Of a stretch of 64,000 nt of DNA, positions 55,056 to 64,000 are shown in pieces. Position 1 is the stretch's first letter. Each line of letters opens with the position of its first letter. The translations under genes were made by a program, and so were the position numbers. The notes beneath the pieces are model-generated. The model saw nothing but the letters and a program-made list of their open reading frames with translations. It did no database searches and was not told the DNA's origin. This DNA comes from Alphaproteobacteria bacterium. Lineage in GTDB: Bacteria; Planctomycetota; Phycisphaerae; UBA1845. The stretch is from contig JANQQE010000011.1 of NCBI GenBank assembly GCA_028285105.1, forward strand, positions 1 to 64,000. Reading direction: 5' to 3'.

Positions 55056-55796
55056 GTGGCGAATCAACCGTCTTTGATAAACAGCTCGGCATCGTCCTCG
55101 GTCAATTCGACGGGTACTCTGGAAGATGCTGATCCGGGTATTTCGTTTCTCAACCAACTCGCACCGGTTTTTCAACTTGATGACGAAACTTCTATTCGTG
55201 CGTTCATCAATGCGCCCGAATTTGGATTTGACCCACGGGCATTTTTGGAACATCGCTCGCCACAGGTCGTTCAAACGGCCGCAATATGTCTCGGATTAAC
55301 AGGAAGCTTTGACGATGCCGGGCGGTTGGTGAATCTGCTGCATCACGACGACTACTTTGTCGTTCGATCGGTTGAACAATCGATTTGGACGATCTGGATG
55401 AGAGCGTCGCGAGCAAACTGCGTCACTCTTCTAGCGCAAGTGATCGACTGCATGCAAGCCGGTTACTACGATGAGTGCGAGTCCCTGCTCGATTCGATCC
55501 TGATCGAAGACCCGGACTTTGCCGAAGCCTGTAACCAGCGGGCAATTCTGCATCACCTGACCGATCGCTACGAATCGTCAATCATGGCCTGTCATCGAAC
55601 GCTCGCTCTCAACGCAAATCACTACGGAGCCGCCGCCGGATTGGGTCACAATTACTTCCACCTGGGTCGGTACGACGAAGCCCGTGCAGCGTTTCGCAAA
55701 GCCCTCGCGATTCACCCGCGCATGGAAGGCGTTCGCCAGGCCATCCGAAGATGCAACATCGCCGCCATCGAGTGCAACTCTTTGACACACCGCTGA
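55056..55796 (+). CDS. TPR/HEAT-repeat protein
   Basis: 246 aa from a GTG at 55056 with AGGAAG upstream; an ORF extension to 54984 is less likely. The N-terminal half is helical with HEAT-like character (RSPQVVQTAAICLGLTGS, LHHDDYFVVRSVEQSIWTI). The C-terminal half has at least two TPR units (EACNQRAILHHLTDRYESSI and AAAGLGHNYFHLGRYDEARA). No signal peptide is seen, so it is probably a cytoplasmic scaffold. It converges with the VWA gene, the stop codons lying 10 bases apart. Confidence 0.75.
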   Translation: MANQPSLINSSASSSVNSTGTLEDADPGISFLNQLAPVFQLDDETSIRAFINAPEFGFDPRAFLEHRSPQVVQTAAICLGLTGSFDDAGRLVNLLHHDDYFVVRSVEQSIWTIWMRASRANCVTLLAQVIDCMQAGYYDECESLLDSILIEDPDFAEACNQRAILHHLTDRYESSIMACHRTLALNANHYGAAAGLGHNYFHLGRYDEARAAFRKALAIHPRMEGVRQAIRRCNIAAIECNSLTHR

Positions 55797-55805
55797 CTCA
55801 AAATC

Positions 55806-57881
55806 TCAAACGAAAATGCGCTTGCTGTAAATCGCCCACTCGAGCAATAGAACAGCCAACATCGCAAGAAACAGATAGGGCCAAAATGGCTTGTTGATGT
55901 GTTCGACCGCAGCCGTCGCTTCAACGTTGGACCCAGCCAATTTGAGTACCTTGGACGGGGCGATATTGCTTTCCGATGCGTTGAACAGGTTCACCGCGTA
56001 CTGATCGCGTCCTTCGATTGCGGGTTTCGCCGAGTACACTCCGACGTTTCTAGTGCCGGCATAGTTGACGCTGGTGAACTGTCCGGTCTGCACCTTCGCG
56101 ACGAACCCGTCTGGGCGGCGAACCTGAATTTCGTCCGTGTTCTCGGGGACCGCAAACTCGATCGGATCGCCCGGTCGCACGTTGTGGACGCCCTTGAATG
56201 AAAGGCTGCCGGTCATGTACTGGATGGCATTTTGTAGAAACACAGGGAAATGCGGTTTGAATCCCCAGTCCGAATTGAGCAATGCTTCTCCACTGATGTC
56301 ATCCTTCGCGACAAGGCTGAATGCGGAAATCAAAAAGTGCATACCATCTTGCGAGAGCAGCGCCATGATCGGCGTTTCCTGACCTTCGACCAGGGGCTCA
56401 GCCGATTGCGGCAGAATCAATTCTTGCCATTGATAAATCAAAACCTTACCGATGTTGACGTATCGAAGGATCGGATGCGATTCGTCCCAGTCGAAAACGA
56501 TGCCGCCATCAACAAGTCGGCCACTCTCGACGCCTTCGATCTTTGGAACCCCGCCCATAAAGATGTAGTTGCCCGGCCAAAGACGTTCGGTCGTGTGATT
56601 GTCTAAGATCGCGAGGTCGAACTTCAACCGACCGGCCTCTGCGAGTTTGTATTCGTCGGCCCGTTCGTATTCCGATGGGGTCATCTTCGTGATTTGAATC
56701 GGAAGCGTCGGCAGCACGCGATCGAGAAACAGATTGCCCTCGCCGACCTGCAAGACGGTGACGTTGCGGGGCGGCTGAACGATGGTCCACGCAGCATTGT
56801 CCGCCCGCATGGCATCGTCAACCGTCAAGCGAACTTCAACCACACCGCCGCCTTCGTATTCCACAGGATCGAATGCGATCGAAGCGGTGCTACCGGTGGC
56901 GGGCAGTCGATTTTCTTTTGAAGCAGGCGCGGGTGATGCGTTTTTTTCATCGGTTGCATCGCCACCTGCTGCGGCCTGCTTGATGCTTCCAGGCTGCAAC
57001 GCCATCGATTGCACATCGACGTGCTTGTCGTTGATATACAAGTTCGCATCGCACCGAACCGCTTCCGTGCCAAAGTTGCGGACAAGGCTGAACACTTCGA
57101 GCAGTTGCGGATATTCGTAGTTGCGTTTCGCCTCCATCGACAGGATCGCAACATTGTCGTCGCGTTCGCCGATGCTGATGATCTGCATGTCGTCGGTGGG
57201 CAGGCGTTTAATCGTGAGTGATTCGGCGTCCTCGATGTTGCCGTCGGTCAGGATCACAACTCGGGCCGGCGTCGCCGATGATTCGACGGTGATGTCTGCG
57301 CCGGCTTCGTCCCCTGCGATGACGAGATTCTGCATGTACGCTTCTGCAAGGGCGATGCCTTCGGTCAGTGTCGATGCCGCGTTGGTCTGCGGGATGCTTT
57401 CGAGGCGGTCGCGCAGGACGGAGCGATCGGTTTCGAACGCGCTGGCAACGGTGGCGCGATCGCTGAACCCGATAAGCATCGCCTTGCCACCGCCTGGCAT
57501 GCTTTCGATGATCGATTCGGCTTGTTCCTTGGCAATCTCAAGGCGAGTTTTGCCATTCTTCTCTTCGACATCCATCGATGCAGAATGATCGAGAAGAACG
57601 ACGAGCGTGTCTTCGGTCTGGCGACTGCCTTCAAAGATGGGCTTGCCCAGTGCAATCGCCGCCAACAGCAAGATCAGAAGTTGCAACCACAGCAGCAGGT
57701 TGTTGCGGATGCGCTGAAAGGGGGCGTTGACTTGCAGATCTTCGACGGCGCGTTTCCACAAAAGTGTCGTTGAAACGGTCTGCGGCGCCCGACGCAATTT
57801 CAGAAAGTACAACAGCACAAGCGGCGGAACTGTGATTCCTGCCGCCAGCGCAATTGATCCCCATCCCGCAAGAAAGCTCAC
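55806..57881 (-). CDS. BatA-like membrane protein with VWA domain
   Basis: 691 aa. The aerotolerance N-terminal region (two helices, IALAAGITVPPLVLLYFLKL and NLLLWLQLLILLLAAIAL) is followed by a VWA domain with a MIDAS-like DHSASM (~98-103) and ILTDGNIEDAE. The long extracytoplasmic part after ~260 has no named domain, and a C-terminal helix (FWPYLFLAMLAVLLLEWAIY) closes the chain. It is the last of three genes MoxR-DUF58-VWA. In other bacteria this set acts in stress tolerance or cofactor/protein assembly through the MoxR chaperone. Confidence 0.85.
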   Translation of the reverse strand: MSFLAGWGSIALAAGITVPPLVLLYFLKLRRAPQTVSTTLLWKRAVEDLQVNAPFQRIRNNLLLWLQLLILLLAAIALGKPIFEGSRQTEDTLVVLLDHSASMDVEEKNGKTRLEIAKEQAESIIESMPGGGKAMLIGFSDRATVASAFETDRSVLRDRLESIPQTNAASTLTEGIALAEAYMQNLVIAGDEAGADITVESSATPARVVILTDGNIEDAESLTIKRLPTDDMQIISIGERDDNVAILSMEAKRNYEYPQLLEVFSLVRNFGTEAVRCDANLYINDKHVDVQSMALQPGSIKQAAAGGDATDEKNASPAPASKENRLPATGSTASIAFDPVEYEGGGVVEVRLTVDDAMRADNAAWTIVQPPRNVTVLQVGEGNLFLDRVLPTLPIQITKMTPSEYERADEYKLAEAGRLKFDLAILDNHTTERLWPGNYIFMGGVPKIEGVESGRLVDGGIVFDWDESHPILRYVNIGKVLIYQWQELILPQSAEPLVEGQETPIMALLSQDGMHFLISAFSLVAKDDISGEALLNSDWGFKPHFPVFLQNAIQYMTGSLSFKGVHNVRPGDPIEFAVPENTDEIQVRRPDGFVAKVQTGQFTSVNYAGTRNVGVYSAKPAIEGRDQYAVNLFNASESNIAPSKVLKLAGSNVEATAAVEHINKPFWPYLFLAMLAVLLLEWAIYSKRIFV

Positions 57882-57945
57882 GACCGGACCTCCGTGCCTG
57901 TGGACGATTGCGTCAACGTTCGACCGTGGTGTGTTCGCAATAACA

Positions 57946-58848
57946 TTACTTGAACAGTCCGCGTCTTCTTAAAACATTGAGAATCACCTGATCGAACGGA
58001 ACATCGCTGCACGTCATTGCGTAGGTCATCCCGCGCCGGGTGCAGTATTCCTGCAATCCGCGACAGTAGGCTTGCAGATTTTGTTTGTATCGATTGATCA
58101 GCGCCCGACTCATGCTGACCTCAGCCACGTCGTCGTCTTCGATGTCGGTCAGTCGCAATTCGCCGGATAGCTGCGGTTCGAGTTCCTCGGGCGAGAGAAT
58201 CTGTATGCAGTACACATCCGATTTTCGACCCAATAGCATACGCAATCCGGATTCGTATCCACCCTTGTCGAAGAAGTCACTCAGTACGATGAGGATGCCC
58301 GGATGAGAATGACGCAGCGAGAACTGCTTGCACGCCGTGAGAAAATCGCTGATGCCATCGCATTCCACCGTTTGCAGATGGTCGAGCACCTTGGGCAGCA
58401 ACCGCTTGCCGCGCAAACCTGCCAACTCGCCCACCAACCCATTGGCGTAGCTGTAAATGCTGACGCGATCGTTGTTGGCCAACCCGACATAGCTGAGGGC
58501 AGCTGCGATCTGCCGGGCGTATCGACCCTTTTCGGGATTGCCCCATGCCATGCTCTTGGAGACGTCGACCAGAATGTTAACGTGCAGGTCCACCTCTTCG
58601 AGGAATAGTTTGATGAACAGCCGTTCGAGGCGGGCGTAAATGTTCCAATCGAGAAACCGCAGGTCGTCGCCCACCACATAGTTGCGATGATCGGCAAACT
58701 CTGCCGACTCGCCGCGCCGTCGACTCCGACGTTCACCGCGCATCGATCCGCGAAAAATTTTCTTCGACACCATCTCCAACCGTTCAAGGCGGGCGATGAA
58801 TTCGGGATCGAGCAGGTCGTTGGATTTTGTGCTGGTCGCAGTTGCCAT
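57946..58848 (-). CDS. DUF58-domain protein
   Basis: 300 aa. The DUF58 signature appears as RRRGESAEFADHRNYVVGDD, DLRFLDWNIYARLERLFIKL, and the VWA-like VDVSKSM. There is no membrane helix, whereas many DUF58 proteins have two at the N-terminus. It starts 35 bases after the MoxR stop and ends 64 bases before the VWA gene, so the operon is canonical. It probably bridges the ATPase and the membrane VWA protein. Confidence 0.9.
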   Translation of the reverse strand: MATATSTKSNDLLDPEFIARLERLEMVSKKIFRGSMRGERRSRRRGESAEFADHRNYVVGDDLRFLDWNIYARLERLFIKLFLEEVDLHVNILVDVSKSMAWGNPEKGRYARQIAAALSYVGLANNDRVSIYSYANGLVGELAGLRGKRLLPKVLDHLQTVECDGISDFLTACKQFSLRHSHPGILIVLSDFFDKGGYESGLRMLLGRKSDVYCIQILSPEELEPQLSGELRLTDIEDDDVAEVSMSRALINRYKQNLQAYCRGLQEYCTRRGMTYAMTCSDVPFDQVILNVLRRRGLFK

Positions 58849-58883
58849 CTGAATAAGGTTGGACGCGCTACAGGTGTTGGGCG

Positions 58884-59900
58884 TTATGCCGCCTCTGCCA
58901 TCGTTGGCGTTTTCTCGATGATCTCCTGAATAACGGAATCGACGGAGATGCCTTCCGCCTCGCCTTCAAAGTTCAGCAGCACGCGATGGCGCAACGACGG
59001 GATTGCCATTCTCTGCACATCGCTGAAACTCGCGTTGTATCGGCCGTCCAGCATCGCCGCGAGTTTCGCCGAAAGCGTCAGCGCCTGCGCCCCGCGAGGA
59101 CTTGCTCCCCATCGAATGTACTTTTGTGTCGCATCGATGGCGTAGGGTCCGCCCGGATGGGTGGCCATTGAAACGCGAATGGCATAATCCTGAACGTGAG
59201 GGGCCATCACAATGCGCCGGACGAGTTGCTGCGCCGCGAGAATCTCTTCGCCTGTCATGATTGCCTGCACGTTGGCTTTGTAACCGGTTGTCGTACGATC
59301 GAGGATCGTTTTGAGTTCATCCTTGGATGAATACTGAACCACGAGTTTGAATAGGAATCGGTCGAGCTGCGCTTCGGGCAGGGGGTAGGTTCCTTCCTGC
59401 TCGATTGGGTTCTGGGTGGCCATCACCAGAAAAGGATCTTCGAGACGATAGTGCGTACCGCCAACAGTGATCGAATGTTCCTGCATGGCTTCAAGCATTG
59501 CCGACTGCGTCTTGGGTGTTGCTCGGTTGATTTCGTCCGCGAGAATGATCTGTGAAAAAAGCGGACCCTTTTGAAACTCAAACTGCCTGCGACCGGTATC
59601 GGGATCTTCGGTGATGATGTTGGTGCCGATGATGTCTGCCGGCATTAAGTCGGGGGTGAATTGAATTCTTGAGAAGGGCAGGTTCACCGCTTCCGACAAC
59701 GTGCGAACGAGGTACGTTTTGCCCAAGCCCGGTACGCCTTCGAGCAGCACGTGTCCGCCGACGAACAAACATGTCAGCACGCCTTCGACGATTTCATCAT
59801 GGCCGACAATGGCCTTTCCGATCTCCGCGCGAACGGCTTCAAACTTTTGGCGAAACGCCTGTGTCGCTTTTTCTACGGCTGGATCAATCGGTGAAGTCAT
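58884..59900 (-). CDS. MoxR-family AAA+ ATPase
   Basis: 338 aa from the ATG at 59900 (GGGAGA upstream). Walker A GVPGLGKTY, Walker B IILADEINRATPKTQSA, sensor 1 MATQNPIEQEGTYPLPEA, and the lid region (YIRWGASPRGAQAL) define MoxR proteins. These act as chaperones that remodel or load partners carrying VWA domains, here the DUF58 and BatA-like proteins encoded directly downstream. A frame extension to 60020 looks non-coding. Confidence 0.95.
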   Translation of the reverse strand: MTSPIDPAVEKATQAFRQKFEAVRAEIGKAIVGHDEIVEGVLTCLFVGGHVLLEGVPGLGKTYLVRTLSEAVNLPFSRIQFTPDLMPADIIGTNIITEDPDTGRRQFEFQKGPLFSQIILADEINRATPKTQSAMLEAMQEHSITVGGTHYRLEDPFLVMATQNPIEQEGTYPLPEAQLDRFLFKLVVQYSSKDELKTILDRTTTGYKANVQAIMTGEEILAAQQLVRRIVMAPHVQDYAIRVSMATHPGGPYAIDATQKYIRWGASPRGAQALTLSAKLAAMLDGRYNASFSDVQRMAIPSLRHRVLLNFEGEAEGISVDSVIQEIIEKTPTMAEAA

Positions 59901-60049
59901 CGGCAATTTCTCCCGTCGATTTGGTCTGCGCGAATCAGAACGAAGTCTATACGGCATCCTCGTGAAGTTAACTACGGAATTCTGAATGTAGTTTATCGCA
60001 GAAGACGAGAATTTGCACAATCAGTGTACACCGTGGGCGCATGATAGAA

Positions 60050-60077
60050 CCCGCGACCATTCGGGGATGATCGCGGG
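60050..60077 (-). terminator. Possible terminator of the chemoreceptor gene
   Basis: CCCGCGA and TCGCGGG arms 14 bases apart, with further partial pairing, lie 69 bases beyond the chemoreceptor stop. The following minus-strand bases TTCTATC are only weakly U-rich, so efficiency is doubtful. Confidence 0.4.
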
Positions 60078-60145
60078 CATCTATGAATTTGCCGACTTTT
60101 TAAGTCAGCACGTGATTGACATCGACGCTTGCCAATGTGTGATGG

Positions 60146-62185
60146 CTACTTCGCCAACGTGAACTTTCTGACAAGTTCTTGCAGTTGAATCGCCTGCCCG
60201 GAAAGCTCCTCAGCCGAACCGGCCATCTCTTCTGCGGCGGAGGCATTGTTCTCGGTGATCGACGCCGTGTTTGCGATTCCTGTGCTGACTTCTGTCGCGA
60301 CGGTCACCTGTTCGCCAGTGGCAGATACGATTTCGGCGATGCCTTCACCTGTCTGCTTGACGCCATCGATGATACCATCGAGGGCTTCACCGGTGCGTTC
60401 GCTCAAGGCTGTTCCTTCGGTGACCCGCTCGGTCGATTCTTTGATCAAAGTCGTGATTTCCTTGGCGGCTTCGCTGCTGCGTTCTGCCAGCTTGCGAACT
60501 TCGTCGGCGACGACCGCAAATCCACGTCCATGTTCTCCGGCTCGGGCGGCTTCGATCGCAGCGTTCAATGCGAGCAGGTTGGTTTGCGATGCGATTTCAC
60601 TGATGACGCCGATGATCTCACCGATCTGCTCGGAACTTTTCGCTATGAGTTTCATTGCTTCGATGTTTTGTTGAACGGCTTCTCCACCCTGACCGCTCTT
60701 CTTGCCGGTTTCGTTACCGATGGAGTTGGCCTTTTCTGCGTTTTCTTTCACGCCCTTGATCATCTCGTTGAGGCTGGTGATCGCGGCGTTCATTTCTTCA
60801 ACGTTGGCCGATTGTGTCTGGGCGCCGTCGGAGAGCGAGTTTGCTCCTTCGCTGATGACGCGAGCAGCCTCAACAAACTGCTCAGCCGAGTTGGTGATCT
60901 GTTTGATGATGTCCGCCAATCCGGTAATCATCGTATCGAGACCTTCGCCAAGTTGACCGACCGGATCGCTTCCGGAAACGGTTACTGGCTTAGTGAGGTC
61001 ACCGTCGGCGGCTGCCTTGACGACTTCCAGAAGCAAGTTGACCTTTTCCTGCAAATCAACCTGAGCCTGTTTCTCCGCCGTGATGTCGCGCGCAAACTTG
61101 ACAACCTTAAAGGGCTTTCCATTGGCATCCGGAATTGGATTGTACGATGCCGATAGCCATACTTCCTTACCGCCCTTGCCGACGCGGAGGAAGTCGTCGG
61201 CAGTAAATTCGCCGCGATTCAACGCTGCCCAAAATGCTTTGTATTCACTACTCGATGCCAACCCCGGAGTAGCAAACATGCTATGGTGCTGTCCGACAAT
61301 CTCGCTGAGTGAATATCCCATCGTGTTGCAGAAATTGTCGTTGGCCTCACGCACGGTGCCGTCCATGTTGAATTCGATAACAGCTTGAGCACGACCGATT
61401 GCTTCCAGTTTGCCCTGATTGTCCTGCGCCAAATCCTGGAGTCGAATCTTTTCGGTGACCAAGTCCCATGTCACCATTGGCCCGATATAGTCGCCCGAAT
61501 CGTCGTAGATGGCGCTCACCAGGAGATTGAGCTTTTCGTTGCCCAGTTCGATGATTGCTTCATGCGGAAGATTGTTCGGGTTGCTCAGGATTCCTCGCTG
61601 ATACGATGGGGTCTTGTGAAAGACATCAACATTGCTACCCACAATTTTGTCGATCGGAACTGGAAGCAGATGGGCCAGCGGCGTCAGATTCTTGACCGTT
61701 GCCGGATTGACATAGGTGATATTCAAGTCCTTGTCCGCGAGTATGACATTAATGGGTGCGTTTTCGATCATTGCATTCATGCGTGATGCGTCGGACTCGG
61801 CCTTTCGTTTGGACGTTACGACCTCCCACGTGACCATCGGGCCGACGAATTGGCCCTTGTCGTCCATCATTGCGCTCACCAGCAAATCGAGCTTTTCGGG
61901 TCCAACTTTAATGTCTGCCCGGATAGGATAGCTTGAAGGATTACTGAGTAGTTTTCGTTGGTAAGAAGGGTCTTTGTGGAAGAAGTCCACGTTTTTTCCG
62001 ACGATTTCATCCGCACGGCATGGCAAAAACTCTTCGAGCGTTTGAAGCGTTTTGAGCGAGATCGGATTCATGTAAGTGATGTTGAACTCTGCGTCTGCGA
62101 GGATCGCGGGAGTCGGCATGTTTTCGATCATTTGCTGGTACTGAATACCTGAGTCGACGTTAGATTTCTTGCTTTCCATTGCCAT
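60146..62185 (-). CDS. Soluble PAS-domain methyl-accepting chemotaxis protein
   Basis: 679 aa from the ATG at 62185 with AGAGAGAG upstream. Two closely similar PAS domains come first ([20 protein letters not shown] and [20 protein letters not shown]), each followed by a region with FHKxPSYQR and VGPMVTW or IGPMVTW, then a third PAS ([20 protein letters not shown]) with a PAC segment. A HAMP-like linker ([14 protein letters not shown]) and the MCP signalling domain follow, with the hairpin tip [20 protein letters not shown]. No membrane helix is present, so it senses a cytoplasmic signal such as redox or energy state. No che genes are nearby. PAS1 and PAS2 arose by duplication. Confidence 0.9.
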   Translation of the reverse strand: MAMESKKSNVDSGIQYQQMIENMPTPAILADAEFNITYMNPISLKTLQTLEEFLPCRADEIVGKNVDFFHKDPSYQRKLLSNPSSYPIRADIKVGPEKLDLLVSAMMDDKGQFVGPMVTWEVVTSKRKAESDASRMNAMIENAPINVILADKDLNITYVNPATVKNLTPLAHLLPVPIDKIVGSNVDVFHKTPSYQRGILSNPNNLPHEAIIELGNEKLNLLVSAIYDDSGDYIGPMVTWDLVTEKIRLQDLAQDNQGKLEAIGRAQAVIEFNMDGTVREANDNFCNTMGYSLSEIVGQHHSMFATPGLASSSEYKAFWAALNRGEFTADDFLRVGKGGKEVWLSASYNPIPDANGKPFKVVKFARDITAEKQAQVDLQEKVNLLLEVVKAAADGDLTKPVTVSGSDPVGQLGEGLDTMITGLADIIKQITNSAEQFVEAARVISEGANSLSDGAQTQSANVEEMNAAITSLNEMIKGVKENAEKANSIGNETGKKSGQGGEAVQQNIEAMKLIAKSSEQIGEIIGVISEIASQTNLLALNAAIEAARAGEHGRGFAVVADEVRKLAERSSEAAKEITTLIKESTERVTEGTALSERTGEALDGIIDGVKQTGEGIAEIVSATGEQVTVATEVSTGIANTASITENNASAAEEMAGSAEELSGQAIQLQELVRKFTLAK

Positions 62186-62658
62186 AGAATTCTCTCTCTT
62201 CGCCTGTGGGTGATTTGGCACAAGCCGAGTCACCACGTTTCCAATCGACACCTCGCCACCGATTTTGCACTGCATCAAGCTACACGTTCGAATTGCTACC
62301 GGCGTTTGCAAGTCTACAAAACGTCGCATCAAGATTGCACCGCCGATGCGGTTGCGTTATCTATCGTGTTGGCAATTTCAAAAGTGTCGAAGTGCGCGCA
62401 ACATTTTTTGAAACTGGAAGTGTGCGCGCAGGGCGTGACTTCGAGAATTAAACGGTTGAACATGTGCGATGGCAAGATACGTCGAGGCGTCTAGGGGACG
62501 GGTGTCGCGGCAAGTTAGAATTTGCCGTGCGCATCGTTCAAAGAAAGTGATTGAGTTGCGAAAGACTTCCCTGGCGAAAGATCATTTCAGTTCTTCAATA
62601 CAACGGTGACACGCGATGTCACGTTTGACCGAATCTAAAAACCATGAATTGAAATCGA
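62186..62658. other. Gene-free region
   Basis: About 470 bases between the chemoreceptor start and the stop of the pseudopilin-type gene. Short open frames on both strands are not protein-like. Presumably it holds the chemoreceptor promoter; nothing specific was recognised. Confidence 0.4.
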
Positions 62659-63459
62659 TCAAAACTTGACGGCTCCGTTCCCTGCGGGGGCCAGGTCTTC
62701 GTTCATTGTCTTTTGACTTCGGACCTCAATTTCGAGTCGTTTGTTGATGACAACCGCGGCGCCGTTGTGTGGACCGACCAACTCAGGCCCCACGGGTCTG
62801 ACCATATCGCGCATGAAAGTGCCCCGCGCAGCCGCCTGGTCCTGAGCGAATTTGATGATGCTTCCAATGTCGCTGCCTTCCTGACGGGTTGGTTTGGGGA
62901 TTTTGAATATCCGCCCATCGAGAAAGCCAAAATGCTCCTTGAAATAGGGGCTTTCGGCGTTCATGTTCTCGTCACCATTGGGCTGGTTGGCAGCCGCCAC
63001 GCGATAGGTCATGCGAAAGGGGCCGTCATTTCGTGGCCAACCCACCAAAGCCGCCGGACAACGAAACGGTTTCTCGTCTGCGGCCATGTGCGTCGGCATC
63101 AGAATGTTGGGCAGCGACTGCGACCATACTTTCTTGGAGGGAATCTCCGGATATCCGCGTATGGGGTTGTAAAACGGATCGATCGCGTCGTCGGGAATAC
63201 TCGTGTCGCCAAAACCGTCGGCGCCAACTCCGTTGGTCATGGGCGAAATGACTTCCGGTACCCGACCGTCGTTCTCGGTCCAGTAATTCCAAAGCCCTCC
63301 AGCGATACTTTTTTGATGGCTGGCGCAGACGACCTGTTTCGCCTGGACTCGGGCGCGCTTCAAAGATGGGAGCAAGATCGATATAAGCAGGGCGATGATG
63401 CTCACAACCACCAACAATTCAACGAGCGTGAACGCTCTTTTCGATGTCTGTGTTTTCAT
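62659..63459 (-). CDS. Prepilin-like (type II secretion/H-X9-DG type) protein
   Basis: 266 aa from the ATG at 63459, with GAGGTTT upstream. The N-terminus is a type IV prepilin signal: basic leader, then RAFTLVELLVVVSIIALLIS with the conserved Glu at position 5 of the mature part, cut by PilD-type peptidase. The body (CASHQKSIAGGLWNYWTEND, RCPAALVGWPRNDGPF, GPHNGAAVVIN) follows the large planctomycete family of secreted pseudopilin-like proteins. Role unknown; perhaps part of a surface or secretion structure. It is cotranscribed downstream of the PEP-CTERM gene, or at least in the same direction. Confidence 0.85.
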   Translation of the reverse strand: MKTQTSKRAFTLVELLVVVSIIALLISILLPSLKRARVQAKQVVCASHQKSIAGGLWNYWTENDGRVPEVISPMTNGVGADGFGDTSIPDDAIDPFYNPIRGYPEIPSKKVWSQSLPNILMPTHMAADEKPFRCPAALVGWPRNDGPFRMTYRVAAANQPNGDENMNAESPYFKEHFGFLDGRIFKIPKPTRQEGSDIGSIIKFAQDQAAARGTFMRDMVRPVGPELVGPHNGAAVVINKRLEIEVRSQKTMNEDLAPAGNGAVKF

Positions 63460-63495
63460 AGAAACCTCGAAGTCTCGCATCCTTGCGAATCAATG

Positions 63496-63549
63496 TCAGC
63501 CGGGCGAGTACGTCGACCCGCCCGCGAGTACGTCGACCCGCCCGGCTGA
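63496..63549. repeat. Inverted repeat with a tandem 20-base duplication
   Basis: TCAGCCGGGCG (63496-63506) and CGCCCGGCTGA (63539-63549) form an 11-bp stem. Inside lie two exact copies of a 20-base unit (63504-63523 and 63524-63543, beginning GCGAGTACGTCGAC). A single unit would give a shorter hairpin of the same stem, so the loop was probably duplicated recently. It lies after the PEP-CTERM gene stop and may be its terminator, though without a U-run. Confidence 0.6.
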
Positions 63550-63565
63550 ACTTCCAGATCGCGGC

Positions 63566-64000
63566 TTAAGTTTTTTGGTTACGTCTTCCAATCATTGTTG
63601 CGCATCCGGCTAAGACCAGAATCAAGCAGGCCGGTTCCGGGACCGGAGTCGATTGGGCAATCAGAACGACGTCCCAACCCGACGAATCCAGAAAGACCGG
63701 ATCGGCTGGATTGTTGATTCCGAATCCAGCGCTTTCGAAATAAACGAAACTCTGCGAAAGCGGATCGATGGCCGTTGCAGCGATGTGATCAAGATAAGCG
63801 CCCAGATCACCGCCAAAATCAGTCAACGCCAATCCACCATTTCCGGGATCGGAGAACATGTCGCGGATCGTCCCGTCCGTGATCGTTGAAGTGCCTGCCC
63901 CAATCGCGTTGTTGAAGCTGTTGCCAACTTCGGAAGTGTTCACTGACGGCCAAATGGTGGAGCCAAGTCCTTCGCCAGCCATCGTCGGAAAGTTGCCGTT
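63566..64000 (-). CDS. PEP-CTERM sorting-domain protein (partial, N-terminus outside window)
   Basis: The last ~144 residues are visible; the frame stays open to the window edge. The C-terminal sorting signal is VPEP followed by a hydrophobic segment (CLILVLAGCATMIGR) and basic RRNQ end. The upstream part is Gly/Asp/Asn-rich with SGWDVVLI before the signal, a common tail in planctomycete extracellular proteins (often preceded by putative hydrolase or matrix domains). It is processed by exosortase, not encoded here. A matrix-metalloprotease-like or calcium-binding role is possible but not shown. Confidence 0.75.
   Translation of the reverse strand, partial: NGNFPTMAGEGLGSTIWPSVNTSEVGNSFNNAIGAGTSTITDGTIRDMFSDPGNGGLALTDFGGDLGAYLDHIAATAIDPLSQSFVYFESAGFGINNPADPVFLDSSGWDVVLIAQSTPVPEPACLILVLAGCATMIGRRNQKT

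Overview
The window looks like chromosomal DNA of a member of the Planctomycetota, probably Phycisphaerae-like. The signs are a secreted BNR-repeat protein ending in a dockerin typical of that group, a PEP-CTERM protein, a pseudopilin-type secreted protein, an MJ0042-type zinc-ribbon mini-protein, a two-RRM RNA-binding protein, and a MoxR/DUF58/VWA operon. Many start codons have weak or no Shine-Dalgarno sequence.

Layout. 0-8 kb: secreted BNR/dockerin protein, secreted VWA protein, lipoprotein thioredoxin, and an ECF sigma factor with its HEAT-containing anti-sigma factor. 8-13 kb: a metal-type permease with a His-rich lipoprotein, and a membrane transglutaminase-like protein whose catalytic Cys is replaced. 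13-32 kb: a metal-homeostasis region. Two COG0523 (CobW/ZigA-type) GTPase operons and a divergent operon encoding a permease-SPFH fusion plus HflC and HflK are preceded by copies of one palindrome, TGCAAATGCATTTGCA, a good candidate Zur-type operator. Between them lie a divergent alkaline phosphatase, an iota-type carbonic anhydrase, a beta-carbonic anhydrase-like protein, a Tat-lipoprotein cupin, an RRM protein, a TPR-redoxin fusion and several decayed genes.

32-39 kb: a phage-like mini-element with a ParB-like/DNA methylase (5' end broken by a stop codon), an HTH protein in small-terminase position, a large terminase and a large serine recombinase, but no capsid, portal or tail genes. 39-49 kb: a three-gene operon of SNF2 helicase, large beta-class DNA methyltransferase and type III-like Res helicase-nuclease. 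It resembles a restriction or defence system and shares two components with class 1 DISARM, but lacks drmA, drmB and drmC. This accessory block ends beside an initiator tRNA gene whose 3' part and terminator are present in several decayed copies, suggesting past integrations.

49-64 kb: core genes. These are the zinc-ribbon mini-gene, clpX, a small SHOCT-like membrane protein, a GT2 glycosyltransferase with a LAB_N-domain partner, a methyltransferase, a TPR protein, the MoxR-DUF58-VWA operon, a soluble PAS-containing chemoreceptor, a pseudopilin-type protein and a partial PEP-CTERM protein.

The central story is metal, probably zinc, homeostasis: a shared operator, metal-chaperone GTPases, a membrane export/quality-control complex, and neighbouring enzymes that may be metal-sparing versions. 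The undescribed-system candidates are the permease-SPFH regulon and the SNF2/Mod/Res island.
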